Assembly (NCBI RefSeq): GCF_964204865.1
Contig: NC_135259.1
Location: 6,086,974 to 6,150,973, forward strand
Length of the DNA stretch: 64,000 nucleotides
Source of the DNA: Styela clava
Taxonomy: Eukaryota; Chordata; Ascidiacea; Stolidobranchia; Styelidae
Direction: 5' to 3'
Shown one piece after another: positions 1 through 12,798 of this stretch. The number at the start of each line of letters is the position of its first letter. Position 1 is the stretch's first letter. The position numbers and the translations under genes were made by a program. Below the pieces are notes generated by a model. The model was not told the origin of the DNA, ran no database searches, and worked only from the letters and a program-made list of their open reading frames with translations.

Positions 1-3000
1 TGTATCATCTATATTTCAAACTAATAAAGTCTTGCAGACAACTTCTGTTTTTATTGAATTGTTGCGGCCGGTGTTCCTCATCAGTCCAAAACATATAAGC
101 ATTATCCAAAATAATTTAACTTCCATCCAGAATATATTAACTTAACTACTACATGCCACAAAATATAACTACTGTACACGTTTTGTTACGCTTTCAAATT
201 AATGCCCAATTGCGTCAAAAATGCACTCCCTGATAAATCACTGCTACGATCTAGCGAGTGAAGACTATTACCTGATGTCAATCATTTACTTGACAATTTT
301 GCCATGGTACATATTTCCAAAGGAGTCAGCGATGTCAAAAATTGTTTGAAAAGAGGCAATGAATATATTGACTTTTCAGTGTCAGCAAACTTTTGTTAAA
401 TTATTCGTTAGATTGGATCAACTCCAGGTGGATATCATGGTCAATGTGGTATATTACCTACGTTGAATAGAAATAAATCATGCAAAAACAAAACATTTAA
501 TTTAAAGGAAGTACACTGTATATAATTCCGCTATGCACAACCATGCATGAAGCATTGATATTTATATATACTCCCCAAAGCGTGGCGCATATGACCAAAT
601 CTTAAAGAAAGTTAAAAGATGACACATTTAGGAATTCCAATAACCAAAGAAAGGAATTTGTAAAAAGTAATGAATGTGAAATAAATTCAATCCTACCACT
701 GTGTTTACAGAATTATATGATTTACTGGGTCCAGTGGCAATACTTTTACCCAATTTACATAAAAGGATATTTAAGAGCAGGATTGAAGAAACCCAGTGAG
801 ACCACTGAACCACGAAAGGAGTATTGATTAGCATTTTTTGATTAACATTTTATATCGACTTGGGTGGAAATCTATCCCGGTAGAGACAATTGCATAAAAA
901 AAAAAATTCTTGGCAACATGGAACCTATACTACAAAAGAACTTGACTGAAATTAACTCGTTTCAATTTTAAATTTTTTCAAGAGTAGTGTATATTGAGGC
1001 GTTTGGTACTGCACATTAATCACCAATATTCTTATAGCATCATTCAACCTAATATAGATATTAGGCGTCTCTTCATCCTAACAAATTGAGAAAACTAATC
1101 AAATTAATACCTGAAGTAAAGGTGTGGTTTGTCATATCTTGCTTCAAGTTTAGTTCCCTTCATTATTCACGAACATAATTAATATAACACAATTATTACA
1201 ACATTCGGCTAAAATTTGCTGTCATTGCGTTGGTAATATTTCACAATCGTGTCCTTAAATTTGAACATGGATTTTCTGTTAAATAGGGAGAGTATTCAAA
1301 TGAAATGTTGCATAAAAATGTATTGTGATACGATAACAGGTAATTCATATTAAAATATGATTTGGCCTGACTTTATAGTTGTTAACATACATGTATAAGT
1401 GTGATGGATCATTAATAGCTGTTTTTTTAATTTTATCAAATAAGTTAGTTACCATATTTAGGTGTTTTGACCTGACGTGCTTTGTTATGCTTGATACATA
1501 TGTAAACATAATATAATAAACTTTTAGATGTTTAGAATTTCAACCCTAGCACTCCTGCATTGCTTCACGTGATAGGTTACGTCCGAATGGAAATAAAATG
1601 AAATCGTGGCTGTGTTACGACTAAATTTTTTAAACAATAGCAAGCTTTCTATGCATATTTATAGGAAAATTTACGCCTAATTTGCTACGAAAAAACTTGT
1701 TTAAATGTAAATGTTTATTTGAATTTCATCGAATACACTTCTCTGTGGCCATGAACGCTGTTTAGTATACAACAGAAAAGCTTAGGGTGGTCCAATGTTC
1801 GTATCAACTACACCATTACTGTGTTAATAAATTGCGTAGCACGCGTGAACATAAAATGTATGATAGTGCTTTGATGCACTATATATATATAAAAAAATAA
1901 CGAATATAAAATTGTAACCAGTGTTTCGGAAATTGAATATGTAAGCTTTAGTAATCATTACTGATTGAGAGCCAAATTATGATGAATTTGCATGAAAGTT
2001 TTCTGAAAAAGTGTTATTCTTACAAACTCTGAGAGATGGGAGAGGTCTATGATGATACTTGAGAATTTTATTTCAACTGGACAATTTTTGAGGTCTGTGT
2101 CGTCTGACCAATTCGAATTGTTCCATTAAACACTGAGGCACCATTGGAAAATCGTCTTTGGAAATTTCTACGGTGTCCCTTCCTTTGGTGCCCCAAGTAC
2201 GTGCTTGTTTTGCTTAATGGTTAATTCAGCACTGACATCTATGCTTAGTCACTGTAAAACAAGCATACCTGGTATGAAACCACAATCAAACGATTTAGCC
2301 ATCTAATTGGTCTACTGGACTATTATATATACGATTTTTCATTGGCTACGTTTTGTATCATTGAAAAGAATAAAAATACTGCAATTTTGGCTAGTCTTTG
2401 CCAAACGTATAAACGATGTTACCGCTTTATTGTTTGTCGCCCATTAACTTGTTTACGCATAAAAACATACGACATCAGATATAGTTTAAGGATAAAAGAG
2501 AAAAAAGGGTACTCCCGTAGTGTGTGTAACCTTCCGATTTTCCTTATTTCAGTTCTATTACGAGTTCGGGGACTATCTGTGTTAGCCAAGTGAATATAGA
2601 CTACCCCCCGCTCATTATAGGTTTCAGCCCCTTTACACAACTTGATGTAAAGTAAGCGAACAAAAATTTATCTCTATATTGGTACATAAACTTCTGGAGC
2701 GCCGAAGTTTTAGTAATATATATTTATATGTCACGAAAATACCCTGAAATGATCACACGAAGCTAATTTCCGTCCACTATACTTCGATATAGTTGATTAC
2801 CCTGAAAAGTATTTACACTGGTATTCATAACCGGTACTTCAAAAATAATGCAAACAATATGTGGATTCGTAATCGGGTGAGATAAAGGTTATCCCTCAAG
2901 AGGTAGGAAGATTTCAAATCGAGTCTACGCTTTTAAGTCAAGTTGTTAGTATTTTTGAATAACAAAATGTTTTATATTGAAGGTTTGGATGTAGAGCATA

Positions 3001-3937
3001 AATTGGAATTATTCTTTGTGATATTATTATGTATATGGTTGATTTTTATTTTCAGTATTGACTTGTTTTTTTATCGCAGCATTACAGCTTACATAACATA
3101 ATAGCATTGCATTTATGCACATATATACTTATTCTCTGGTACTTATTTAAAGATTTTTCTTACCCTTCTAGCCAGTCTAGCGCATAATGTTATAACTTTT
3201 CTCCTCGCCACAATTATGGCAATGTATTCAATAATATTAATCATGATCACGGATATTTCGAAGAATACAAACTTAAGTTGCAATTATTTGCTTTTTAATT
3301 AAATAATATATTCACGAACAAACTGACAGCTGAGATAGATGGAAACTGATTCTTGGCCGATTATCCAGACTAATTCTCATTTGAATTCGTTGTGAGAAAT
3401 AGCGAAGTGTACGGAGACACCAATTTCAGTCTAAAAATAATGAAATTGATAATATTTACTATATTTAAACCTAATGATAACGCATTGTTAATAGAAAAAA
3501 GTCAAATCGATTTCAAATATTCTGGTGTAATAATATTCACTGAACAAAAACAGAACCTTACGCACATACTTTCAATAACAACACGAGGATGGGAAATAAT
3601 GCAAACCAAGAAACAGTGGATATATATTGAGTCAAATTATTCAAAAAGTTATATACAAAATCGCAAAATTAACAATGAGCTAATAAAAAACTATTACAAG
3701 ACATAAATCTAACTATCAAAATTGCATAAGACATAGGAAGAATGACTCACTCCATTGAACCAAACAAAGTTGAAAAAGTTGAAAACAAGCCACATATACG
3801 TAAAAAAATACTATTTTGCAAGAAATAAAATCCTTCATTGGCATTGTCATTTATTTTATTACAACCTAGGTGAAGTAGTGAGTATTAGAGATGAAAAAAA
3901 ATTTACCGTCAGTGTAGTATGATAAACTGCTTCATTG
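1..3937. other. gene-poor left flank
   Basis: No convincing gene was seen on either strand. The longest open frames (about 60-100 codons) are AT-rich, lack recognisable motifs and have no consistent splice partners. Two minor items stand out. One is a possible terminal exon at 711-827, listed separately. The other is a fragment near 2690-2712 (CTTCTGGAGCGCCGAAG) that matches the end of the small palindromic MITE found at 14.0, 21.8 and 62.7 kb. Confidence 0.6.
711..827 (+). CDS. possible 3'-terminal exon of a gene starting left of the window
   Basis: A splice acceptor (GTGTTTACAG, ending at 710) is followed by 38 sense codons and a TGA at 825-827. The peptide begins NYMIYWVQWQYFYPIYIKGY and continues with a basic, hydrophilic tail ending RKEY. 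An aromatic, membrane-like segment followed by a charged tail is what the end of a multipass membrane protein can look like. I do not recognise the family. No upstream partner exon was found between 1 and 700, so the call rests on one acceptor and one short open frame and may be chance. Confidence 0.25.
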   Translation, partial: NYMIYWVQWQYFYPIYIKGYLRAGLKKPSETTEPRKEY

Positions 3938-6900
3938 TCAACCAATGCGGTTAGTCATAAATGTGTGCAAAGTGACGCTACTAGTGTTTGAGTATTTTTA
4001 AAAACTATAACCATTAATGAAACTTACTCGTAAGCCAAGCCAGATGCAATCTTTTTTGTCTTTCTTCTTAATTCTTTGTAATGAGCTCGCTTTGCGTTGA
4101 AGATTGCTTCCTGGAGCTGTAATAGAAGCACATTTAATATACACTTTTTGTACTTTTTGTGTTATACTTAAGCTGCCAAAATTTAAATTCAACTCACCTT
4201 GGCAATGCGATACATTGTTCTGACTGGATGCTCATCCATGTTTTCAATATCTGAATCGCATGTACGTAAGTATTGCATTTCCACATCAAACAGTTTGGGT
4301 TTCATTGCAGTATTAAACGATACATTTGGCACTATAACACAAGCATTTGTTATTTCACTGACTGAGTGGCGTTTTCTTTTGCACACCTTAAATAAATCTA
4401 GACGCAGTATTCGTTTAAAGTTTACGTAATAAATAAGATTTTACACTTCGATGGTAAATTGAATAACTTGAACTTACTCTGAGCTTCTAGTGTTATAAAC
4501 TTTGGTTCCCCATTATCTGTCGAACTTGCGTTGAATTTTCCAACTCGAGTAAAAACCCCTCCATGAGGTGTTTTTACAGAAATGACATCTGATACGCCTC
4601 CGGGGTAATGTACCTCTAAGGGTTGTCCACCAGCGGTTGTTTCATCCATTTTCTTTACATGTTGCTTGAACTGCAATAATATGGGTCAATGAATATATTA
4701 CTTTGAGGTTGTACAAATCGAATGCTTTTTGTATTTTGATATTAATTATTCGACAAATGAATGAGAAATACCAATCTTCCAATTTGTCGACAACTTGGAT
4801 TTGGCAAGTTCGTTCTTTCTCAGATTTGACAAAAGCAAGAAAACAAGAGAAAAAAATGGTTTAGTATTCAATCATGGAATATGACGTCAAAAAGCGCAAA
4901 TTGAATATAAAGATCAAGATTGGATTTGATTCATGCAGCAATTTTTGGCGATCGTTTATGTTGATGTTGACGATAAAATGGCACCATCTCAGGTATAAAC
5001 AGCTTTGTATTTAGAACTTCTCTTGGCAGTGTCGGTTTGGAAATGGAAACTGCTATCAGTATTGATACAAAGAGTACTTTCATTGGATAACCAATATACA
5101 CCAAATTCCAGTGGACAAATAATACCTGTGCAGTAAAATCGAACCCTTTACTATAAAGTTTTGCAAAAGTTCCATGATTTTGTCCAGCCAATATATCCAA
5201 AGCATCGGAGGAAAAACTTGATTTGTATTGGAGAGTGTGGATCCCAAACCTACAAAATGTAATAGTTTCGATGGGCTTCGAAAATATATATTTCTATCAG
5301 ATTTTGTGCTACTCCACAATTTCATCAAAATAAATTAGTTTTGTGATAATATAATTACCTACATCTTCTCTACCTTATTTTATTTTTGCTTATTTGAACA
5401 TTTGTAGCGCCTTGTCGACGGGCGTGTGGACTTGACAATCGGTCTTGTTTGAAGCAGCGTTTTAACTATATATGCGGATTAGATTCGATCGATCAATTAA
5501 ATCACTCTCTACTCTGTTGAAGACACTTATTTATACAAATTTTATATAATATCACTGGAGCATTGAAGATAAGGAGAAAAGTCAAAGTATAGCTAGGATG
5601 ACCCTTAAAATAGAAACACTCATCTAAAATGCAGTCTTCGTCGAGTTTGCGGGAGGTATTGAGGAATTCGTTAACTGGTGTTTCACCCGCTATTGCAATT
5701 ATTTATTTAAAAGGATTGGCGTCAAGCACCAAAAAATTTTAATGGACTGAACAGCATCAAGTCTTTCTTTCCAGGCACTCATGGTGAAATTAAGTGAATA
5801 ATTGAAATTAAACAAATTCAGTTCCTACCCTGCACGGTTGTACGACCAAGCGTTTTTTACTATTCTTCCAGAACGCGAACTAGTGCGTCCATCAGCAAAT
5901 ACAACTACGAAGTCGAATAATGGATCAATGGGTACTTTCTTTTTGGCATCTAAAATAAAAATAGTCTTTGCATTACATCATTAAACTACTAATCAATATC
6001 ATTCAAAATAAAAGAATCCTATCATTCCCATCAGTACAGTGTTGTCACAATTTGAACCTTCGATACGCTTCAGTGGATTCGATGGTTAGACCAATGGGGA
6101 AGCAATGTTGTGGCACGAGATTTCTATATCGAGTTCAGGGTATGTTAGATGCATAGCGATAAGGGTTTCATGTGCGTTCACTTGTAATGCATTCCTTGTA
6201 TTAGTACTGCTCGTCGGGAGCCTTGTTTTGACAAAAATTATAAAGCAAACTGTCATATTAATAGTTCAGAAAAGAGACTTTAAAAAGTTCTCATAAATCA
6301 TCAAATTGGTAAAACGGCTACGTATTTCCAAATCTGTACAATGCATATTAAAACTGCAACTGCAAATATACTCAATCAATAAAAAATTGCTTGTTATGAA
6401 CTAAACCTTTTAGAAGTTTAACTCCGAGCTCCAAAGCGTCCGGGTATTTTGTTCCGTATGACTTATGGTCTTTCAAAAGAAATTTTTTCGCTGATCTGAT
6501 GCTTCGTGGAGTAGCTCTTGATAATTTTCCCTTTCTCCATTTTTTGATCTTATGACCAAACTTTAAAATTCCTATGCGATCCTGAATTAATATATAAAAT
6601 GCAAATGTAAAAATCGATAGCTCCAAACATATAAGTGAACTGCTTGCATTTTAAAGAATTGGTTCGTTAGTATGGACTCTGGAAAAACCCTGCCCAGTAC
6701 AATAAAATTATGACCATCTCATTAAGCTGAGTATTGAAAGATTGCATATACGGAACTGTGAATATCCCCTCAAAACCTCCTTTAGATGCTGCTAATCAGA
6801 AGAATGATCCAGTTTATGCAAGTCTCGTTACAAGCACTTCATTTTGATTGAATGAAAAAATATTTGTACAAAAGTACACTATCTTATGATACATACTAAT

Positions 6901-9900
6901 TTATCAGTGTATCGGATTGGCTCGAACTGATTTCTAATTTAAAAAAGTCCTTGTCATCGTCTTTGTGTCTTGTGCAAACTGAAAGTGCTAGTTTGGACTT
7001 TCGACCCTTGTTTTCATAAACACTCTTTTTTGTGGTTCTACTGAATCGGATGCAGGTTAATAATATTACATTGTGAAAATTCCCGCCTGTCAGCAAATAT
7101 TCTCGGACAAAATATTTTACAATAACTTCCGCTGTATGGAATTCCCCTTCCACGGGGCTGCTGCATTTGCACTATTGTTTAGAATAATTAGTTCGATTCT
7201 CTTGTAAATCAACATGCTGCCAACTTCTGAGCAATGTTTCCTATATATATATATATATATATCTTTTAAAAATCATGTTGATTTTTTGGTCGTTTACAAA
7301 GTTACAACTCACTCAGCAGCGGCTCCTTCAAGCTTAAGTCTGGAGTTTGTAACCTTGCTTCGAGCAAATGTACATAAAAATCTCCCAAAACTTTTCCTTT
7401 GCTGAATAATAAAGTTTGAATGAAGATCATGCTTACCTTTGTAGTCATGGAATCAAGTACGTCCATCATTGCTTCATTTGCTCGCTGATCATTGTTCACA
7501 CTGTTTTCGTAATTAGCTTGCAGAACAAACATTATCATTCGTGGGGGATATAATAGTTCAGGGCCAAAATAGGCAATATGTCTGAGTTAAAAAAACATAA
7601 AATTATGAAACAAGTTTTAAAAAATTATATAGTTGAGTAACTTCTTCTTTTCAGCTTAACTAGAGAATTGCTTGGAAACGAGAAGGCATCCCATAAATTA
7701 ATCTCAATATTGTCGAAGCATGCTATTATGTTTTTATAAAATTTTTGTTGAAACGTATTTTATTGCCTCCAATACACATCGAGTCATTTATATATATAAG
7801 GGTGGTACTCTATTCCCAGATATTTAGGTCAGGTTGGGTATTTGACATATTGAAACTTAATATAAATTCACGGTTATTGATTGTCAAATTATTAGCTACT
7901 AATAGGTATTAATAGAAATCGAAATAACTTACCCATGACCTAAAAGAACTTCGGGTTCTTCGTCTCCATCTAGTTTGTAAGTTAATTTTAATCTGTCTAC
8001 TCCATTATTCGTAAACTGACCAGATTCATTTTCAATTTTCATTGTTAATGCATTTTGTTCATCTCTAGAACAAGATAACAATGTAAAAATACATGTAAAA
8101 ACAAAAACTTAGTCGACATAAACATTTGAATGTCATTTAAGCGAACTGGAATTAAAAAAAAATAAACACCTGAGGAGAGTAACAGTTGCATTTTGTGCTG
8201 AAACTGATTTGAGTTCAATATTCCTTGTTTCGCAGATATTTATATTGACTGCCAGCATTTGGGTTGGTTTATTTCCCACAACACTGACTTCATACTCGTA
8301 CCTGAGTTACAAAATTATATTAAATATTTTACGATTGAATAAGTCATATTTTTAATTTGAATTAACGATGATTTTTATACTTTCCGTTAACTTTTTCCAA
8401 TACTTGTTGATATGTTAGTTTTAGATTCGCGGTTGTTAGAGAGCCAACGTTAACAATCAACATGTAGACACTATCATCATATTCCAACCATTTCTCACAT
8501 GTTTCCAGTAAGACCTAAATAATAATAAAAAATTGTTTTTGTAGTCCTAATTATATCTTTATGTCCGAAAGCCTAATTTGGCAGCATCATACGAGGGAAT
8601 ATTTGATGTGACATTGATATATTTATTGCTAAGGATTCATGTTTTGTTGTTTCGAATCAAAATATATTTATTCAGTGAAATCAGTTTTATGGCTGCCGAA
8701 CGATTTAAACTTTTTAAAATAGATGATAAAATAACATTATTGCCAAACAGTCAACAATGGGTGCCAATGCACTGTACTACTGTCGTCATTTACCAGGTAT
8801 TTTCTGTTCTTATAATAAACTGCTGTAGTCAAATAAAAATTTGTACCCCGCTACAACGGAAATTGACCGATACTCGTACTTATATTTCGATAATAGAAAA
8901 TGATCTATATAGCCTATTTTGAAGTTTATTTTATTAAGAAACAAGGTAGTAGATATTTATGATGCCTTATGAATCTGAATTCTCGGCTAGATACGATCAG
9001 CAATGCTTTAATAAAAACTTGTAAATAATTTATTCGATATGATATTTCTAAATATTGCCATACCGTTCCATCATACATTTGGTTTTGCGCTCTCTTTTTC
9101 ATTTTCAATGTTGCATCATATCTGTTATTGCCGATTGTCATACTAAGGTCAGTAAAGAATGCTTCGATGGGAGGCATTAAGTATAGCTTAGCCTGTATGA
9201 TAAGAAGTATAATATCGTGCTATGAAGAAGAACGGCCAGATCAACCATGCTGAGAAGAAACAGTTCGCTCTTCGTATATGCTCACACCAACAATTTTATA
9301 AATTTCTATATCGAGCAAACAGGATCTACTTCTTAACACTTTATATATATATATACTGGTGTGAAGTCGAAGAAAATCATAATCTGTTTTTTGTGTTTCA
9401 TTACATGGGCACTGGTATTAGATATTTTGGATTCTGTGTGTAATGAACTGCTTACTACATCAGCACTTCCTATCATGATATGCAACTTACCGACATATAT
9501 CCGAAGGATTTCAGAACTCCAGAAAATATCTGTTCGAAACCTTCAAACGGATCAGAATGTTGTGAGGTCACAAACGATTAAGATACAAATTTGTTTTTGT
9601 TGTACAAAACTTTAAAAAATTAAAAAAATTAAAACTCATTCTCAAATTCTGCTTTAACTCGAGAATCCATAGCTTTCTGACAATTCCTTTGCCCGCAGAA
9701 TATACAGATTAGTAAATCTGTTCGTATACAACTTCAAGAAGAAAAAATTACCAACCTCTACCGTCTTATTCTCATCATTGGTGAGTTGAATGTTCATATT
9801 TGTTTTGGCAACATGATATCGTATTTGAGTCGTGATTTCCGTAGTTTCTGTTTTAATTTAATTAAAATTGATTATCAAAAGCAAAATTACTTGATAAATA

Positions 9901-10260
9901 GTTGAAATGAAATAGCAGTGTTATAGACATAGTTCTGTTAAATGTTGTTTTTCTATTTATCGAATGATCAACATAATATAGGGTGTGTATCATCTACTAA
10001 CCGTCTTTATGAATATTTTTGTCAAAAAAAATATTTTGAGTGTCAAAAAATTGTCATAAATTTGAGTTTCATGAAGCAAAATGTGAACTAAAAACACTAA
10101 TATAAGCTTTACTCACGAAATTCGTATGTGTCCCCTTCTTTTGTCAAAACTAGTAATCCTGAAAGAGTAAAAATTAACAATTAACAACAAAACCATTCAA
10201 TTTTCAGACAATATAATAGAACTTACCGAACATGACAGTATGAAGAATGCAACCAAACAT
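3938..10260 (-). CDS. inter-alpha-trypsin inhibitor heavy chain-like protein (VIT + vWA)
   Basis: Fourteen minus-strand exons join in consistent phase: 10227-10260 (ATG at 10260), 10117-10158, 9756-9847, 9064-9192, 8381-8514, 8170-8301, 7933-8064, 7437-7581, 6407-6581, 5829-5949, 5126-5249, 4478-4670, 4198-4397, 4028-4116. They give about 580 aa. A short hydrophobic start (MFGCILHTVMFGLLVL) looks like a signal peptide. Residues about 40-190 match a VIT domain (FTDLSMTIGNNRYDATLKMK; LKLTYQQVLEKVNGKYE). Residues about 246-425 are a vWA domain (DRIGILKFG; YGTKYPDAL; VVVFADG). ITIH heavy chains are secreted proteins that bind hyaluronan-rich matrix. The metal-site DxSxS is replaced by QANYE at 253-257, while T324 and D358 are kept. 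The protein ends early: either at TAA directly after the last exon (4027-4025), or through a 50-nt intron into a terminal exon 3938-3977 (ending FMTNRIG, cf. family FVTPLTS). No ITIH C-terminal domain was found. Exon 3 uses a weak GTTGGT donor. Confidence 0.8.
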
Positions 10261-12798
10261 TTCTAGAGACATCAATCTTAATATGACTATTTTTATTTAT
10301 ATGAACCCTGGAATATTAATTGCATTTCAACACAATCAACGATCTTTTCATAAACAAAATTTGTTATTTCTGCCTATAACACGTAAATAACACATACACA
10401 TACATGCACACATAACACATACATAACACTACTCGAGAATTGAAATTTGCTAAACTGAACAAATTCCATCAACAACAAGGTTTATAACTCGTTATTATCA
10501 ATAACATCATGTGCGTGCGATAGTTATGTTATATTATTGGTAATAGGATGCTATAATTGTTTTCTCTCCATTTCGGAAAACCCCAGTTCGTAAGTTTATA
10601 TCACCACCATCAAGTCGTATTCAATTTATAATGCACAAATTTCGCGTGGGATGCAATTTTAGATTATTTATATCTGTTACTGAATCTAGACAGGACTCTT
10701 TTGAAATCAACGATGGTGTATTACATTTGAATGCAAACCTTCAGATATAAACGTCAGAAACTGTGACAAATAATAATATGATGCTGGAAACATTTCAACG
10801 GATTGTCTGAAAATTGGGTTTTTTTTTAAAGTGGCACAAAGTTGACAATTAGTATGCCAATCAAGCACCAATGAAAATAGACAGTAAGGTTAAACTTCAA
10901 CGTGAAATGAACCTGCTTTGATGATAATTTAACAATGTAGCCATCTTGACAAAACAACTCACACAATGATGCAATTCTATGGCAAACGTCAATCAAAATC
11001 TTATGCTATCATCTCCAGGGTTCAGATATAAAATAATTTGCAATCACATTACAAACATAGAGATGCATATCACGAAGCTATCTCAGTCTGGCTAACTCCA
11101 CATAGGAATATTGCGTTTGACCTGTTAACTAATGATCGAAATTCTGATATTCCACCGGAAAATACGCTAATGACGACGTTTATTTAATATAGTTTTGAAA
11201 AAAACTATAGTTAGCCTATCTAATATGCAGAGCGATGGCAATTAGAGGAGAAATATTTCGAACTTTATATTTCGAACTAAACGAATTGCCCCAGCTTAGA
11301 ACGAGGAGTCAAACTCGTTGGTAGGAATATTTGTCATTCGTTTGTAAAAATTCGTGAGCCGTGCGAAATGCATGTCAGCCTTCCCGAATTAAACCTTATG
11401 TACTGTTTTGAATTTGAAAAATTGACACCCTGCCTTTATCTTTCTTCTCAGTAAACACTATTATCGTTGTCTCGCCATATACCAATACAATCACCACCTT
11501 ATAGTACAAATAAAACACCGTAGTATAACTAGTCTTCACATCGCTAATTTAATACTTTCGATATATCGTACGTTCACTGTTGTTGTTTTCGTAAAAGAGC
11601 TTTAAACGTTTTGGAATATTACAATAATATTTAGGTATTCTATTTTCTACTCTAATTCAAACCCATCTAACTAATTCAGTAATCTGTATTGAGCACTGTC
11701 AATTCATGATTACAAGTAGATGAAAAGAATAAAGCTGATTCAGAGTTTGTTTAAATTTGGTTATTTCAAATGACAATAGCTTACTTTTGTACATGCTTAA
11801 TATTTGTTAATTAGTACTGCGGAAAAGATAATACTAAATAGTGGCTTTTTCGAGAAATATTTTATTGCAATCAAGTTTTGCAGAAAGCCTATATGGTAAA
11901 ATGCTTGAAGTAAAATTCCACATTGAAAATATAGGAAGCAAGAAGTTATTCATTCAATTAAAAGTTGTTTGTTTAATATTGACAGCTTGACAGAGATAGA
12001 CTGCAAGAATTTCCTTCATGCGAAACGAACTATCCACCATTTAGTTGTCAAAGCATTGGTTCTACCTTTCCTAATGCAATCTGAATATATGTGTAAGTTC
12101 TTGAGCGAGCATGATACACGCAATCACAGTTGCTCCAATCATGATTGAACATGTTGGACCAGACAAATATATTTATAAATCGTGATTGCAGATCAATTCA
12201 ATCATGACTGTATTATTTCCGCAATGCTCAAATCGTAGGGAAAGGAAATTTTAGCCTTCCAGACTAAAAATCAATTGATGACGACATTCGTCTTCGATGA
12301 AGCATGATTCATAAATGAAATGTGAGTAATTATTAAGTTATCAATGCCTCATAGTTGATCAACTTCTACCCTCCAAAATATGATCAATTGGAATTTATAA
12401 ATATGAACGTTAAATAGAAGTGAAATCAACAGCAGTCAGAAACGCAGCCGAGGTAGTATGAGGTAGTGAAAGGCAATATTGTTAATCAAAATTATTTTCT
12501 ATCGTCTACTCAGAGATTGTGAATGAAATTTATACTGCGGAAAAGCTAATGTTCAATGGCGAAAACAGGGTATATTTTGGAAAATAAAATTGAAATCAAA
12601 AGCTTTTCATATGTGACAGAATAGAAAGTTTGTATAAAAGTACAATCACAATGTTGTAAGTCACGCAGAGATTGTGAATTGCCACATATTTCATTTTGCA
12701 AAACTTTATCGTTCATAAATAAAATTGACATTCAAAATGAATGATTTCGTTTTGTAACATATTTTTATATTAAGGTTTTCTTCGTCAACCAATTTGAA
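10261..12798. other. intergenic region between divergent genes
   Basis: This stretch of about 2.5 kb separates the ITIH-like gene (-) from the sulfotransferase gene (+) and should hold both promoters. I saw no coding exon. It holds a short ACACATACA-rich stretch (about 10382-10430) and a small imperfect hairpin with a let-7-type seed at 12459-12512, discussed as a finding. An open frame at 12546-12731 (-) has no recognisable motif. Confidence 0.55.

Noticed and set aside
3392..3706. 104-codon plus-strand open frame
   Set aside because: Low-complexity Ile/Asn/Lys-rich product with no motif or splice support.
6896..7153. Minus-strand open frame (VILLT...LALSVCTRHKDDDKDFF) loosely like the second half of a vWA domain
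   Set aside because: It lies inside the intron between ITIH exons 7437-7581 and 6407-6581, out of order for a vWA domain, and the real exons for that part are at 5829-5949 and 5126-5249. A decayed exon duplicate is possible but not supported well enough.
8578..8922. 114-codon plus-strand open frame
   Set aside because: Antisense to ITIH introns, no domain, codon content typical of AT-rich noise.
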